Positions 54,067 to 62,695 of a stretch of 64,000 nucleotides of DNA are shown here, piece by piece. Within the stretch, counting starts at the first letter, position 1. Every line of letters begins with the position of its first letter. The DNA is from Gordonia sediminis (lineage in GTDB: Bacteria > Actinomycetota > Actinomycetes > Mycobacteriales > Mycobacteriaceae): positions 124,001 to 188,000 of the forward strand of contig RZUM01000006.1 in the NCBI GenBank assembly GCA_004193205.1, read 5' to 3'. Made by a program: the position numbers and the translations under genes. Below the pieces are notes generated by a model that did not search any database, was not told the DNA's origin, and saw only the letters and a list, made by a program, of their open reading frames with translations.

Positions 54067-56045
54067 CTGCTCGGCTCGATTCCTTCTCCGTCAGCACGAA
54101 CGCGCGGTTCCGGGGCTCCTGGGTATGGCCGGCCAAGGGTTGGAGATGCGCGGCGTACCTCCGTCCTCGGCGCGGATACATCCTCACGTATGTGTTCACC
54201 GTGTTATCGCTGCTCATGGTGTCCGTGTCGATTGGACTCCTCACGTCAGAAATCGACGCGGCCCGCTGGACGATCGTCGCTGCCTTCTGGGTGATGCTGG
54301 TCGTCGTTCCGCTGGCCGTGATCCGATTTCAACGCACTCTCGGTCGGTTGACACCGATTCCGGTTGACCGCATCCGTCCGCTCGGCCGTCATCTCGTGGT
54401 GACCGAGAAGGGCCTCATCCTCGACACTCCGCATGCCACACGATTCTTGCCGTGGGAGAACGTTTTCTGGGTGCCGCGGGCGTTCAGCGGCCCGGGCGTC
54501 CGTCATCCCACGATCGATCTCGTCGGGGCCGCCACCGAGATCATCGGAGACGGCCGTATCCTGCGCCGCCGGTGGCCGTGGCGAGCCGTCGGCGAGTGGC
54601 CGAACAGCGACGATGCGCAGCCTGCACGAATCCGCATCGACGTGGCCACGTTTCTGGAATCCCCGCAGTATCGTCGGCTGCTCAGCGTGCTTCGAGAACG
54701 CTGCAAGTCTCCCGCCACGGATGCAGCACCCCTCCGCACCGATCTTCCACTTCCCACGGTCGATGAGCCAGGTCCCGACGACTGGCTCGCGGAATCCGGG
54801 CTTGGCGTTCGAGTCGCCAAGCGTCGATTCGTTCGTCGGGCGGTGGTCGTCGGTGTCATTCTTGCGATCACGACGGTTGTCTCTGACGTCGTCATCTCCG
54901 ACTCATCGACGGCCAGGACTGCGGGCGTCATGACGATCCTGTCGGTGGCACTCATCACCGTACGGCCGATAATCCGTGGTCTGTTGCGCCTGGTCGGCCT
55001 TTCCACCACGCGAACGCGTTGGGTGGGTTGCCATCTCGCGGTCACGCCCGGCGGGCTCCTGGTCACCGATCGGTACGGTGCCCAATACCTGCCGTGGCAG
55101 ACGATGCGGGGAGTGGTCCCGTACCCGCTCGATGAAACCACGGCCCGGGTGACGGGAAACCCGCAGGTCACGACTCCGCACATCGTCGGAGAGGGAACCG
55201 CGTGGCAGCACCGGCTGATTTCTCCACTCCGCCGAATCGGACCGCCGTCCCGAGACGCTGCCGACCGGCGCATTGTCGCCATCGATCCGACGATCGTCAT
55301 CGACCCGCACAAGCACAGCGAGATTGGTCGATGCGTATGGAAATACCGTCCCGATATCGCGGCAGCTTTGGGGTTCACGTCACCCTTCAGTCGTGTGGCG
55401 TCGGAGCCCCCGAAATCGGTTGCAGCGAGCATCAATGTCACCTGCTACGGCAAACTCGATCCTGAATCCCCGGAGGGGCAGTCCATGTCCGTCATCGTCC
55501 CGGAATGCGGAAAGGTGACCGTTGAGCGGGCCGGTGGCGGTTCGAGCGTCCGGGTGCGCGGTGCCGGTGTGCCAACCGTCGACATCGAGCGCACCGGACC
55601 GGTCCGAGACGAGAACGTGCCGATCGGCAGCGCCGACCCCGCAGATCTACGACTCACGGTCGACGGGATTCACGTCGACCTCGGCTTCGTGGTGCGCGAC
55701 AAGTTCTCACGCATTCCGCACCAATTCGTCGTGGTGGACGGCTTCGGGGACATTCTGCGGTTCGTTTCCGACAACGTACACACACATACCAGGGTGATGA
55801 CGCTGTATCGCGGCACCCGGGACCGTCCTCTGCCCCTCACATTGCGCCGGCAGGACAATGGCCGGGTCGACGTCACAGCCCCCAAGGAATGGACCGGCTC
55901 CGACGCGCCAACCCCCGGGGAACTTGCCCTGGGACTGGCACTCGCCGCAGCCCTCGGGACACGCACACTAAATCTCTACAACGTACCGAGCTCACTGATG
56001 AACCATGCCCTCCAAGGTTTCGCCGCCCCCGGCGGCGGCGCCTGA
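54063..56045 (+). CDS. Membrane protein with internally duplicated unit, unknown function
   Basis: A 660-residue protein of no family I recognise. Unit 1 (about residues 38-228) and unit 2 (about 262-440) share one plan: two membrane helices, then a strand-rich domain with a matching core (GRHLVVTEKGLILDT...RFLPWENVFWV against GCHLAVTPGGLLVTD...YLPWQTMRGVV), resembling bacterial PH-type domains. Residues about 460-660 form a separate, probably soluble domain. It starts with GTG overlapping the VOC gene stop. A shortened copy follows 120 bases downstream. As a coupled neighbour of a CpnT-like protein it could be an immunity or membrane-anchoring factor; this is inference. Confidence 0.7.
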   Translation: MTARLDSFSVSTNARFRGSWVWPAKGWRCAAYLRPRRGYILTYVFTVLSLLMVSVSIGLLTSEIDAARWTIVAAFWVMLVVVPLAVIRFQRTLGRLTPIPVDRIRPLGRHLVVTEKGLILDTPHATRFLPWENVFWVPRAFSGPGVRHPTIDLVGAATEIIGDGRILRRRWPWRAVGEWPNSDDAQPARIRIDVATFLESPQYRRLLSVLRERCKSPATDAAPLRTDLPLPTVDEPGPDDWLAESGLGVRVAKRRFVRRAVVVGVILAITTVVSDVVISDSSTARTAGVMTILSVALITVRPIIRGLLRLVGLSTTRTRWVGCHLAVTPGGLLVTDRYGAQYLPWQTMRGVVPYPLDETTARVTGNPQVTTPHIVGEGTAWQHRLISPLRRIGPPSRDAADRRIVAIDPTIVIDPHKHSEIGRCVWKYRPDIAAALGFTSPFSRVASEPPKSVAASINVTCYGKLDPESPEGQSMSVIVPECGKVTVERAGGGSSVRVRGAGVPTVDIERTGPVRDENVPIGSADPADLRLTVDGIHVDLGFVVRDKFSRIPHQFVVVDGFGDILRFVSDNVHTHTRVMTLYRGTRDRPLPLTLRRQDNGRVDVTAPKEWTGSDAPTPGELALGLALAAALGTRTLNLYNVPSSLMNHALQGFAAPGGGA

Positions 56046-56165
56046 TCCACATGCCTTCCCCGCGATATGTAGTAAGCCCGCCACTCAACTCGCCGTTCGT
56101 CGGCTCGAACGCGCGCGGAGGGGTCGTGGTCGCGGCCAAGCGACGGCCGGAATGCCGTCGCATAT

Positions 56166-57350
56166 GTGCGCCCGCGGCGTGGGTATGTGCTGACCTACGC
56201 GCGACTGTCACCCACCATCGACGAACCCGCTTCCGACGACTGGCTCGGAGAGATACAGATCCGCGACCACGTCCTCACGCGCCTTCAGGTGACGCGCGCG
56301 GTGTGCATTGGACTCCCGCTGATGGCCACCGGGCTCATCGGGTTCATCGTCATCACCGATTCATCACCCGCCAGGACCGCTGCGACACTCGCCATCCTGA
56401 CGATTGCGTTGCTGGGATTTCGCCCGGCGCCGCACCTGGCGCTGAAGCTCATCTGCCTCCCCGTCGATCGAACCCGATGGGTGGGTTGCCATTGCCATCT
56501 TGCGGTCACCCCCGGCGGGGTGCTCGTGACCACCGCGTTCGATGCGGAATTCCTGCCATGGGAGGCGATGCGTGGCGTGGTCCCGCATCCGTTGACTCCG
56601 ACCCAAACCCATCCGGCGATCTTCCTCAGCATCGAGAAGCACAGCGAAATCGGGCGGTCCTACTGGAGGTACCGCCCGGACATCGCCGACGCCGTTGGGT
56701 TCCATCCACCGCTCTCCGACGTGTACCTGCCACCGCGAAACGATGTGGAGGTCACCTACTACGGCGAATTGAGTTCCGAGACCGGCGGCGAGCAGGTCGT
56801 TTCGGTTCCGGTGGCGGCATGCGGCACTGTGACCGTCGAAACGCGCAACAACACGAGCGTCCGTGTGCACGGTCCGGGAATCCCCACCGTCGAGATCAAC
56901 CGGATTGGTCCCGTGGACAACGACCACGTCCCGATCGGCACCACCGATCCCGCCGCACTACACCTCCGCGTGGACGAGATCGACGTGCACCTGGTGGAAG
57001 TCGTGCGAGATCGGTTCTCGATGATTCCGCACCAGTTGGTGGTCGCAGACGGCTTCGGTGACGTGGTGCGCCTCGTCGCCGACGAGCACACTCGGTCGCA
57101 GAAGATGTTCGTGTTTCGAGGTGTCCGCAATTGGCATCTGCCGCTATGGCTCACGCGTCACGACGACGGCCGTATCGACGTGACCACCCCCAAGACGTGG
57201 GTGGGCACCGACGCCCCGACGCCGGGCGAACTCGCACTGGCGGTCGCGCTCGCAGCCGCCCCCGGAACACGCTCGGTGAACCTCCGAAATGTCCCGGGCT
57301 CCGTCGTCGACAACCTCTTGGACGGACTCGGCGGCTCGGGAGGCAGCTGA
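56166..57350 (+). CDS. Shortened tandem paralogue of the preceding membrane protein
   Basis: A 394-residue copy of the preceding protein. It keeps RPRRGYVLTYA, then jumps directly to SPTIDEPASDDWLGE, so the whole first unit (residues about 44-228 of the longer copy) is absent; a second gap of about 45 residues follows VVPHPL. The unit-2 helices and the C-terminal domain are well conserved (TPGELALAVALAAAPGTRSV). The frame opens at GTG 56166, but homologous N-terminal codons precede it in this frame without a start, while an ATG at 56051 leads into the equivalent segment in another frame (MPSPRYVVSPP...SNAR). A four-base excess near 56140 suggests a frameshift, so the gene may be damaged at its 5' end. 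Confidence 0.65.
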   Translation: MRPRRGYVLTYARLSPTIDEPASDDWLGEIQIRDHVLTRLQVTRAVCIGLPLMATGLIGFIVITDSSPARTAATLAILTIALLGFRPAPHLALKLICLPVDRTRWVGCHCHLAVTPGGVLVTTAFDAEFLPWEAMRGVVPHPLTPTQTHPAIFLSIEKHSEIGRSYWRYRPDIADAVGFHPPLSDVYLPPRNDVEVTYYGELSSETGGEQVVSVPVAACGTVTVETRNNTSVRVHGPGIPTVEINRIGPVDNDHVPIGTTDPAALHLRVDEIDVHLVEVVRDRFSMIPHQLVVADGFGDVVRLVADEHTRSQKMFVFRGVRNWHLPLWLTRHDDGRIDVTTPKTWVGTDAPTPGELALAVALAAAPGTRSVNLRNVPGSVVDNLLDGLGGSGGS

Positions 57351-57417
57351 ACCACCCCAAAAATCCCGCCCCACCCGAAAACCTGGTCAAACGTGGTTTC
57401 AGCAGCACCCACGACGG

Positions 57418-58167
57418 CTACGGCTGCAACCGCTCCACGTGCCAGCCGCCGTCGGGCTCTCGGGTGATCCGCACCCGGTTGTGCAGTCGGTTGGCCCGTC
57501 CCTGCCAGAACTCGACGACGTCGGGAACCAGCCGATATCCACCCCAGGTCGCCGGGACAGGAACCTCCGCGCCGCCGTCGAAGCCGCCGAACTGCTCGGC
57601 GACCGCCGCGGCCCGCGCTTCCAGCTCGGTGCGGCTGCCGATCGGCCGCGACTGTTGTGAGGCGTACGCCGACAGCTGCGAACCGCGCGGCCGCATGTAC
57701 CAGTAGGCCTCGGTCTCCTCCATGCTCACGTGGTTCACCGGGCCGCGGAAGTGCACCTGCCGCTCCAACCCGATCCACGGGAACGTCACCGACGCGTACG
57801 GATTCGCCGCCAGGTCGCGGCCCTTGTCGGAGTCGTAGCCGGTGTAGAACACGACGCCCGACGCGTCGACCCCCTTGCACAGCACGGTGCGGGTCGCCGC
57901 GTGCCCGTGTTCGTCGACGGTGCCGAGCACCATCGCGTTGGGTTCGGCGATCCGAGCGTCGACGGCCTCGTGCAGCCACACGGTGAACAGATCCAGCCAC
58001 GGCGGCTCGCCGCGCAACCAGCTCGGGTCCAGGTTCTCCCGGATCCCGTCGGCGCCCGCGGCACGATCGCCCTCGCCGATGTTCGGTGGGATGCCCCCGC
58101 CATAGCCGACGCGCATGTTCGGGAGGTCAACGCGCATATTCGGGGGGTCGAAAGGTTCGTCGGACAC
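57418..58167 (-). CDS. pdxH: Pyridoxamine 5'-phosphate oxidase
   Basis: FMN enzyme oxidising pyridoxamine or pyridoxine phosphate to pyridoxal phosphate. 249 residues; conserved blocks TRTVLCKGVDASGVVFYT, NPYASVTFPWIGLERQVH, SYWYMRPRGSQLSAYAS-type RPRGSQLSA and WGGYRLVPDVVEFWQG, and C-terminal HNRVRITR. The start is GTG at 58167. The N-terminal leader contains PNMRV twice. It diverges from citA over 114 bases. Confidence 0.95.
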   Translation of the reverse strand: MSDEPFDPPNMRVDLPNMRVGYGGGIPPNIGEGDRAAGADGIRENLDPSWLRGEPPWLDLFTVWLHEAVDARIAEPNAMVLGTVDEHGHAATRTVLCKGVDASGVVFYTGYDSDKGRDLAANPYASVTFPWIGLERQVHFRGPVNHVSMEETEAYWYMRPRGSQLSAYASQQSRPIGSRTELEARAAAVAEQFGGFDGGAEVPVPATWGGYRLVPDVVEFWQGRANRLHNRVRITREPDGGWHVERLQP

Positions 58168-58281
58168 GATCGAGAAGGCTACTCCGCGCCCGCTGGTTAC
58201 TTTCCGGTATGCCCGGTCGATGCACCTGTTTTAGAGTCCTAGACGATACACACGACGCAGTGTCGACGTAAGGCGGTCTCG

Positions 58282-59412
58282 ATGTCCAACACAGTGCCCG
58301 AAGACTTCGTGTCCGGTCTGGAAGGCGTGGTCGCGTTCACCACCGAGATCGCCGAGCCCGACAAGGACGGCGGCAACCTGCGCTTTCGCGGCGTCGACAT
58401 CGAGGACCTCGTCGAGAACCACGTGACCTTCGCCGACGTCTGGGCGCTGCTCGTCGATGGCCGCTTCGGCGACGGGCTGCCGCCTGCCGAACCGTTTCCG
58501 CTGCCCGTCCACACCGGTGATGTCAGGGTCGACGTGCAGGCCGCGTTGGCGATGCTCGCCCCGATCTGGGGCTACCGGCCGCTGCTGGACATCGATGACG
58601 AGACCGCGCGCGCCAACCTGGCCCGCGCCTCGGTGATGGCACTGTCCTATGTCGCTCAGTCGGCACGCGGAATCCACCAACCCGCAGTCCCGCAGAGCCT
58701 CATCGACGAATGCGACACCGTCACCGCCCGCTTCATGACCCGATGGAAGGGCGACCCGGATCCGAAGCACATCCGCGCCATCGACGCCTACTGGGTCAGT
58801 GCCGCCGAACACGGCATGAATGCGTCGACCTTCACCGCGCGGGTGATCGCCTCCACCGGCGCCGACGTGGCGGCATCACTCTCGGGGGCGATCGGTGCCA
58901 TGTCAGGCCCGCTGCACGGCGGGGCCCCCGCCCGCGTCCTCCCGATGATCGAAGAGGTCGAGACCACGGGAGACGCCCGTGGTCTCGTCAAGGGCGTCCT
59001 GGACCGCAAGGAGAAGCTCATGGGCTTCGGCCACCGCGTCTATCGCGCCGAGGACCCGCGCGCCCGGGTGCTGCGCCGCACCGCGCAGGAGCTCGGCGTC
59101 CCCCGCTATGAGGTCGCCGCCGCCCTCGAGCAGGCCGCCCTGACCGAACTGCGCGAACGCCGCCCGGACCGGGCGATCGAGACCAATGTCGAGTTCTGGG
59201 CCGCGGTCATCCTCGACTACGCCGAGGTGCCGACGCACATGATGCCGGCGATGTTCACGTGCGGCCGGACCGCCGGGTGGTGCGCCCACATCCTCGAACA
59301 GAAACGGCTGGGCAAACTGGTGCGACCGGCCGCCATCTACACCGGCGCCGCGCCGCGCCGCCCTGAGGACGTCGACGGCTGGGGTGACGTGAAGCCCGCA
59401 CCCGGCCTCTGA
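58282..59412 (+). CDS. citA: Citrate synthase 2 (CitA-like)
   Basis: A second citrate synthase, 376 residues, of the shorter CitA/Rv0889c type, distinct from gltA at 42.9-44.2 kb. Catalytic segments: SAAEHGMNASTFTARV, GAMSGPLHGGAPARV and GFGHRVYRAEDPRA with the conserved His and Asp. Start ATG at 58282 behind TAAGGCGG. The palindrome GTGCCCGATCGGGCAC (59439-59454) after the stop may act as terminator. Some family members also use propionyl-CoA (2-methylcitrate synthase), but no prpB or prpD neighbours are seen. Confidence 0.93.
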   Translation: MSNTVPEDFVSGLEGVVAFTTEIAEPDKDGGNLRFRGVDIEDLVENHVTFADVWALLVDGRFGDGLPPAEPFPLPVHTGDVRVDVQAALAMLAPIWGYRPLLDIDDETARANLARASVMALSYVAQSARGIHQPAVPQSLIDECDTVTARFMTRWKGDPDPKHIRAIDAYWVSAAEHGMNASTFTARVIASTGADVAASLSGAIGAMSGPLHGGAPARVLPMIEEVETTGDARGLVKGVLDRKEKLMGFGHRVYRAEDPRARVLRRTAQELGVPRYEVAAALEQAALTELRERRPDRAIETNVEFWAAVILDYAEVPTHMMPAMFTCGRTAGWCAHILEQKRLGKLVRPAAIYTGAAPRRPEDVDGWGDVKPAPGL

Positions 59413-59423
59413 ACGGCGCGCGA

Positions 59424-59648
59424 TCACAGGTGATGATCGTGCCCGATCGGGCACCCGGCCTTGCCCGAGTTGAGGTACGCCCGGACTCTGCGGGCAGCGA
59501 CTCGCCGGTCATCCTGAGTCATGACAGCGAACTCGCTCACAAGCCCGACTTCGCACCAGCTGTTCGCCGCTTCCAGTGACTTCCATGAGTGAAACCCGGC
59601 CGGGGCAATGATTTTTCGGCCGTGACCCGCCCGTTTTATCGTCCGCAA
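59424..59648 (-). CDS. Possible small protein with His-rich end
   Basis: An open frame of 74 residues ending GKAGCPIGHDHHL, between citA and the LQRSAGN protein gene. The final codons run across the palindrome GTGCCCGATCGGGCAC. There is no family match I recognise and no strong ribosome site, so it may be chance. It is listed because a similar C-P-x-G-x-x-H-H ending closes the open frame at 50938-51216 on the other side of this accessory region. Confidence 0.2.
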   Translation of the reverse strand: MRTIKRAGHGRKIIAPAGFHSWKSLEAANSWCEVGLVSEFAVMTQDDRRVAARRVRAYLNSGKAGCPIGHDHHL

Positions 59649-59695
59649 CGAACTCCAGAACCCATGGCCCAGTTCGAGTGGAGGTCCTCGTCACA

Positions 59696-60982
59696 ATGGT
59701 CACGCACGAACTCGACGAGTTCACGTCCCAGCACCGCCGGCCCGTCAGACCCGATCCGAGTTCTCGGATCGAGGAACCGCGCCGGGATGACGCCCGTCCG
59801 CGGTCCGACCCACACAATGCGTTGCCGGCCACCGCCGGAATCTCCGAACTACAGCGAAGTGCCGGAAATCGTGCCATCACAACTCTCGTCAATCTCGAGG
59901 GCCGACGAGGTCACTCCACGGCCTCGCCGAAGGCAATTCAGCGTCAGGCCGTGAACAAAAAGGGCGTCATCAAGAACTGGGGCGGAACCGACGACGGCTC
60001 GGTCACGGTCAACCCGAATGCGGCGGTGAGTATCGACAAAGGAATGAGCCATCCTGAATGGTTCATCGACAAACCGGTCGGTGTGGTCGAGGTCGATGCC
60101 GGAGCAAGCGGCACGGTCACGATACGAGTGCCGTGGTACTGGCACCATCACGGCATCGTTCAGGAGTTGGGCAGACTCTACGGGACGAACGAGAAGCACA
60201 TTCACGTCGGCGGAGGCCCCGTCGACTTCTGGGTTGCCACAACGTTCACTGTCACACCTGATGGAAAGGTGACGTTCTCCAGTCCTGCGCCGCAGGGGAC
60301 CCTGGGTGCGGCCGGTTACCTGGACGGATCGGCTGCGGTCACACCCAAGGACGGCGACGGTCTCGGCTCGATCACCGTCAGCCTCACCTTCCGGGCCGTG
60401 CAGACGACAACCGTCACGGACACAGGGACAAGGACGACCACCGGCACCGCTACCGGCGGCATAACCGGAACTGCCGCACCGGGCGGTATCGGCGGGTCGG
60501 CGACGGCCGGCGGCAGCTACGGGGTCAGCGAGGCGAGCGCGCACGCCGTGGGGATGACACTGAGCGGTTCAGGTGCCGTCACGTGCAGCTTCGGCATCAA
60601 TCTCAAGGTGAAAGAGCCCCCGAAGAAGGAACTGAGAAAGACGATCCTGTACGACAAAGAAGGCAAATGGAAATCCGGAAACGACGGCATTCGCGGGGTA
60701 CAGGAGTGGTGGCACAGCATCCCGGCATCGGTCAGGGAAGCGATCATCGCGGGCAAGAAGCCGGTGAGAATTTCCGGCCGGGCAAGTGCCACCGGCACCT
60801 ACGAGCAGAACGAGCTGGTGGTGAAGCGGCGAATACGTGATGTGGAAGAGAGACTCAAGAACCAGGCGCAAGGCATGGTCATCATCGCAGACAGCGAGGA
60901 CACCTCGTTCGACGAGCGGTCTGTGGTGATAAGGGTCCTGTACACCGAGAACGAAGCAAAGCCCTCGACGCCAACCCGATGA
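59696..60982 (+). CDS. Protein with LQRSAGN motif and OmpA-like C-terminus
   Basis: A 428-residue protein, not a member of a family I can name. A disordered charged N-terminus leads to ISELQRSAGNRAITTLV (about residues 50-66), the LQRxAGNxAV motif found near the N-terminus of DUF4157 proteins and of proteins near extracellular contractile injection systems. The middle (about 90-290) is a beta-rich, Gly/Thr-repetitive region. The C-terminus (about 355-425) resembles an OmpA-like domain: KPVRISGRASATGTYEQNEL followed by VKRRIRDVEERL. No signal peptide is evident. The ATG at 59696 follows GGAGG by 11 bases; GTG 59678 is the alternative. No tail-sheath or other injection-system gene is in the window. 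Confidence 0.72.
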   Translation: MVTHELDEFTSQHRRPVRPDPSSRIEEPRRDDARPRSDPHNALPATAGISELQRSAGNRAITTLVNLEGRRGHSTASPKAIQRQAVNKKGVIKNWGGTDDGSVTVNPNAAVSIDKGMSHPEWFIDKPVGVVEVDAGASGTVTIRVPWYWHHHGIVQELGRLYGTNEKHIHVGGGPVDFWVATTFTVTPDGKVTFSSPAPQGTLGAAGYLDGSAAVTPKDGDGLGSITVSLTFRAVQTTTVTDTGTRTTTGTATGGITGTAAPGGIGGSATAGGSYGVSEASAHAVGMTLSGSGAVTCSFGINLKVKEPPKKELRKTILYDKEGKWKSGNDGIRGVQEWWHSIPASVREAIIAGKKPVRISGRASATGTYEQNELVVKRRIRDVEERLKNQAQGMVIIADSEDTSFDERSVVIRVLYTENEAKPSTPTR

Positions 60983-61045
60983 CCAGATCCATTCCACAGT
61001 GGACTGGCGTGACCACATTCGAAAGCGACTGGGATCGCCACCCGT

Positions 61046-62695
61046 TCAGCCGACATCGCGACGCCGGAAGCCGATCAACCCTGCCACCGTGAACACCACC
61101 GCGATCGCCAACATCACCGCGACCGGTGTCCATTCCATCGGCATGACCGGCACCTTCGGGGTGTGGGTGAACGGCGACAGGTCGTCGACCCACTGCGGGA
61201 GATCGAACATCCCGGCCAACGGACCGAGCAGGAATGCCGCCACCACGATCAGCCACCCGGCCGGGACCAGTCGCGGCGCGAGCCCGTAGAGCGCCACCGC
61301 GAAGGTCGCGATGACCAGCGCGGCGGGGATCTGCGCCGCAGCCGCGATGACGGTGTTGGCGACCGCGGTCGTCCACCCGCCGCCGGCGATGCCGTTGCCC
61401 ACCACCATGCCGACGGCTGCGGCCGCCAGCACGACGACGACGCCGAGCGCGGCCACACCCGCATAGGTGAGGAAGTAGCTCGTCCTCGACGTCGGGGTGG
61501 TCAGCACGAACTCGGCACGCGCCTCGGTCTCCTCGCTGCGCAGGCGGGTGGCGACGCTGACCGCCCAGGCGCTCGCCGCCACTGCGAGGAACCCGATGAT
61601 CGTCGTCCCGAACAGCTCGCTGAGTGTCGCGTTGATGCCGGTCATCTCTATCAGGCTCATGATCTGCTGGTTGTCGCGGGCGAGGTCATCGATGGAGGGC
61701 TGCATGAACCCGACGACGGATGCGTAGACCACGATGGCGCCCGCCCAGGAGGCGAGCATGGGACCGGAGAGTCGTCGCGCCACCGCCGGCAGCGACCCCA
61801 GCCGTGCCGTCTGCGCCGGGCCCGGACGCGGCGCGATCAGACCCGCATCCATGTCCCGATGGGCAACCACCCACCCCGCGATCATCAGGCCGACCGCACA
61901 CACCGACAGCGACAGCAGCGCCCAGCCGACGTGGTTGCCGTTGAACGGCGCGATGAGTTCTGCCCAGCCCATCGGCGAGACCCACCGCAGCCAGTCCCAG
62001 CCGTTGATCGCGTCGGCGACACCGCGCAGCGCGTATCCGATGAACACGACGGTGCTCGCCGTCAGGTTCGCGATATGGGAGGTGGTGGCGATCTGTGCGG
62101 CGACCGCCGCGATGCCTATCCCGGCCAACCCCGTCGACAGGTACTGGATGAACACCGCCGCCACATCGATCCCGGCGGCGTCAAGCGGAAGGAGCATCAG
62201 CGAAACCCCGAGCGCCACCACGACACAGAAAACGGTCGCGACGATGACCGCGGCCGCCAACGACGCCAGCGACCCCGTCGCCGCGGCCCGCACCAGTTCC
62301 GAGCGGCCGAGTTCCTCCTCCTTGCGGGTCTGCCGCACCACCATCAATGCGGCGCACACGGCCAGCGCGGCGACCAGGAACAGCCCGGCGCGCCACACGG
62401 TGACCGCGGCCGCGGAGTCGATGTCGCGCAGCGGTCCGAGCAGGAACCGGAACGCCGCGTTCGATCCAGGCCCCCGCTGCAGCGAGACCCGTTTCTCCGG
62501 CGTCGGGTACATCGAGTTGATCGAGGTGGCGGTGGCCAGGTTGATGAGAAGAAACACCGCCAGGGTGATCAGTCCGATCTTCCATTCCCGGCGCGCGACG
62601 AGCCGCAGCAGTGTCGGCAGGCCCGCGAAGTAGTGCGCGGGGTAGCCGTCCCGGGAGGTGGTTGGCGCCGACGGCGGGCTGTGCAGGGTCGTCAT
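61046..62695 (-). CDS. ABC exporter permease
   Basis: A 549-residue membrane protein with about 12 helices in two homologous halves, each with a soluble loop carrying ETEAR/EEELG-type acidic motifs (RQTRKEEELGRSELVRAAAT and RLRSEETEARAEFVLTTPTS). This is the polyether/tetronasin-type ABC-2 exporter permease layout. Its ATG (62695) overlaps the ATPase stop (ATGA), so the two form one transporter controlled by the upstream TetR gene. Confidence 0.87.
   Translation of the reverse strand: MTTLHSPPSAPTTSRDGYPAHYFAGLPTLLRLVARREWKIGLITLAVFLLINLATATSINSMYPTPEKRVSLQRGPGSNAAFRFLLGPLRDIDSAAAVTVWRAGLFLVAALAVCAALMVVRQTRKEEELGRSELVRAAATGSLASLAAAVIVATVFCVVVALGVSLMLLPLDAAGIDVAAVFIQYLSTGLAGIGIAAVAAQIATTSHIANLTASTVVFIGYALRGVADAINGWDWLRWVSPMGWAELIAPFNGNHVGWALLSLSVCAVGLMIAGWVVAHRDMDAGLIAPRPGPAQTARLGSLPAVARRLSGPMLASWAGAIVVYASVVGFMQPSIDDLARDNQQIMSLIEMTGINATLSELFGTTIIGFLAVAASAWAVSVATRLRSEETEARAEFVLTTPTSRTSYFLTYAGVAALGVVVVLAAAAVGMVVGNGIAGGGWTTAVANTVIAAAAQIPAALVIATFAVALYGLAPRLVPAGWLIVVAAFLLGPLAGMFDLPQWVDDLSPFTHTPKVPVMPMEWTPVAVMLAIAVVFTVAGLIGFRRRDVG

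Noticed and set aside
59439-59454. Regulatory operator after citA
   Set aside because: The perfect 16-bp palindrome is downstream of the stop and more likely a terminator element; no promoter is nearby.
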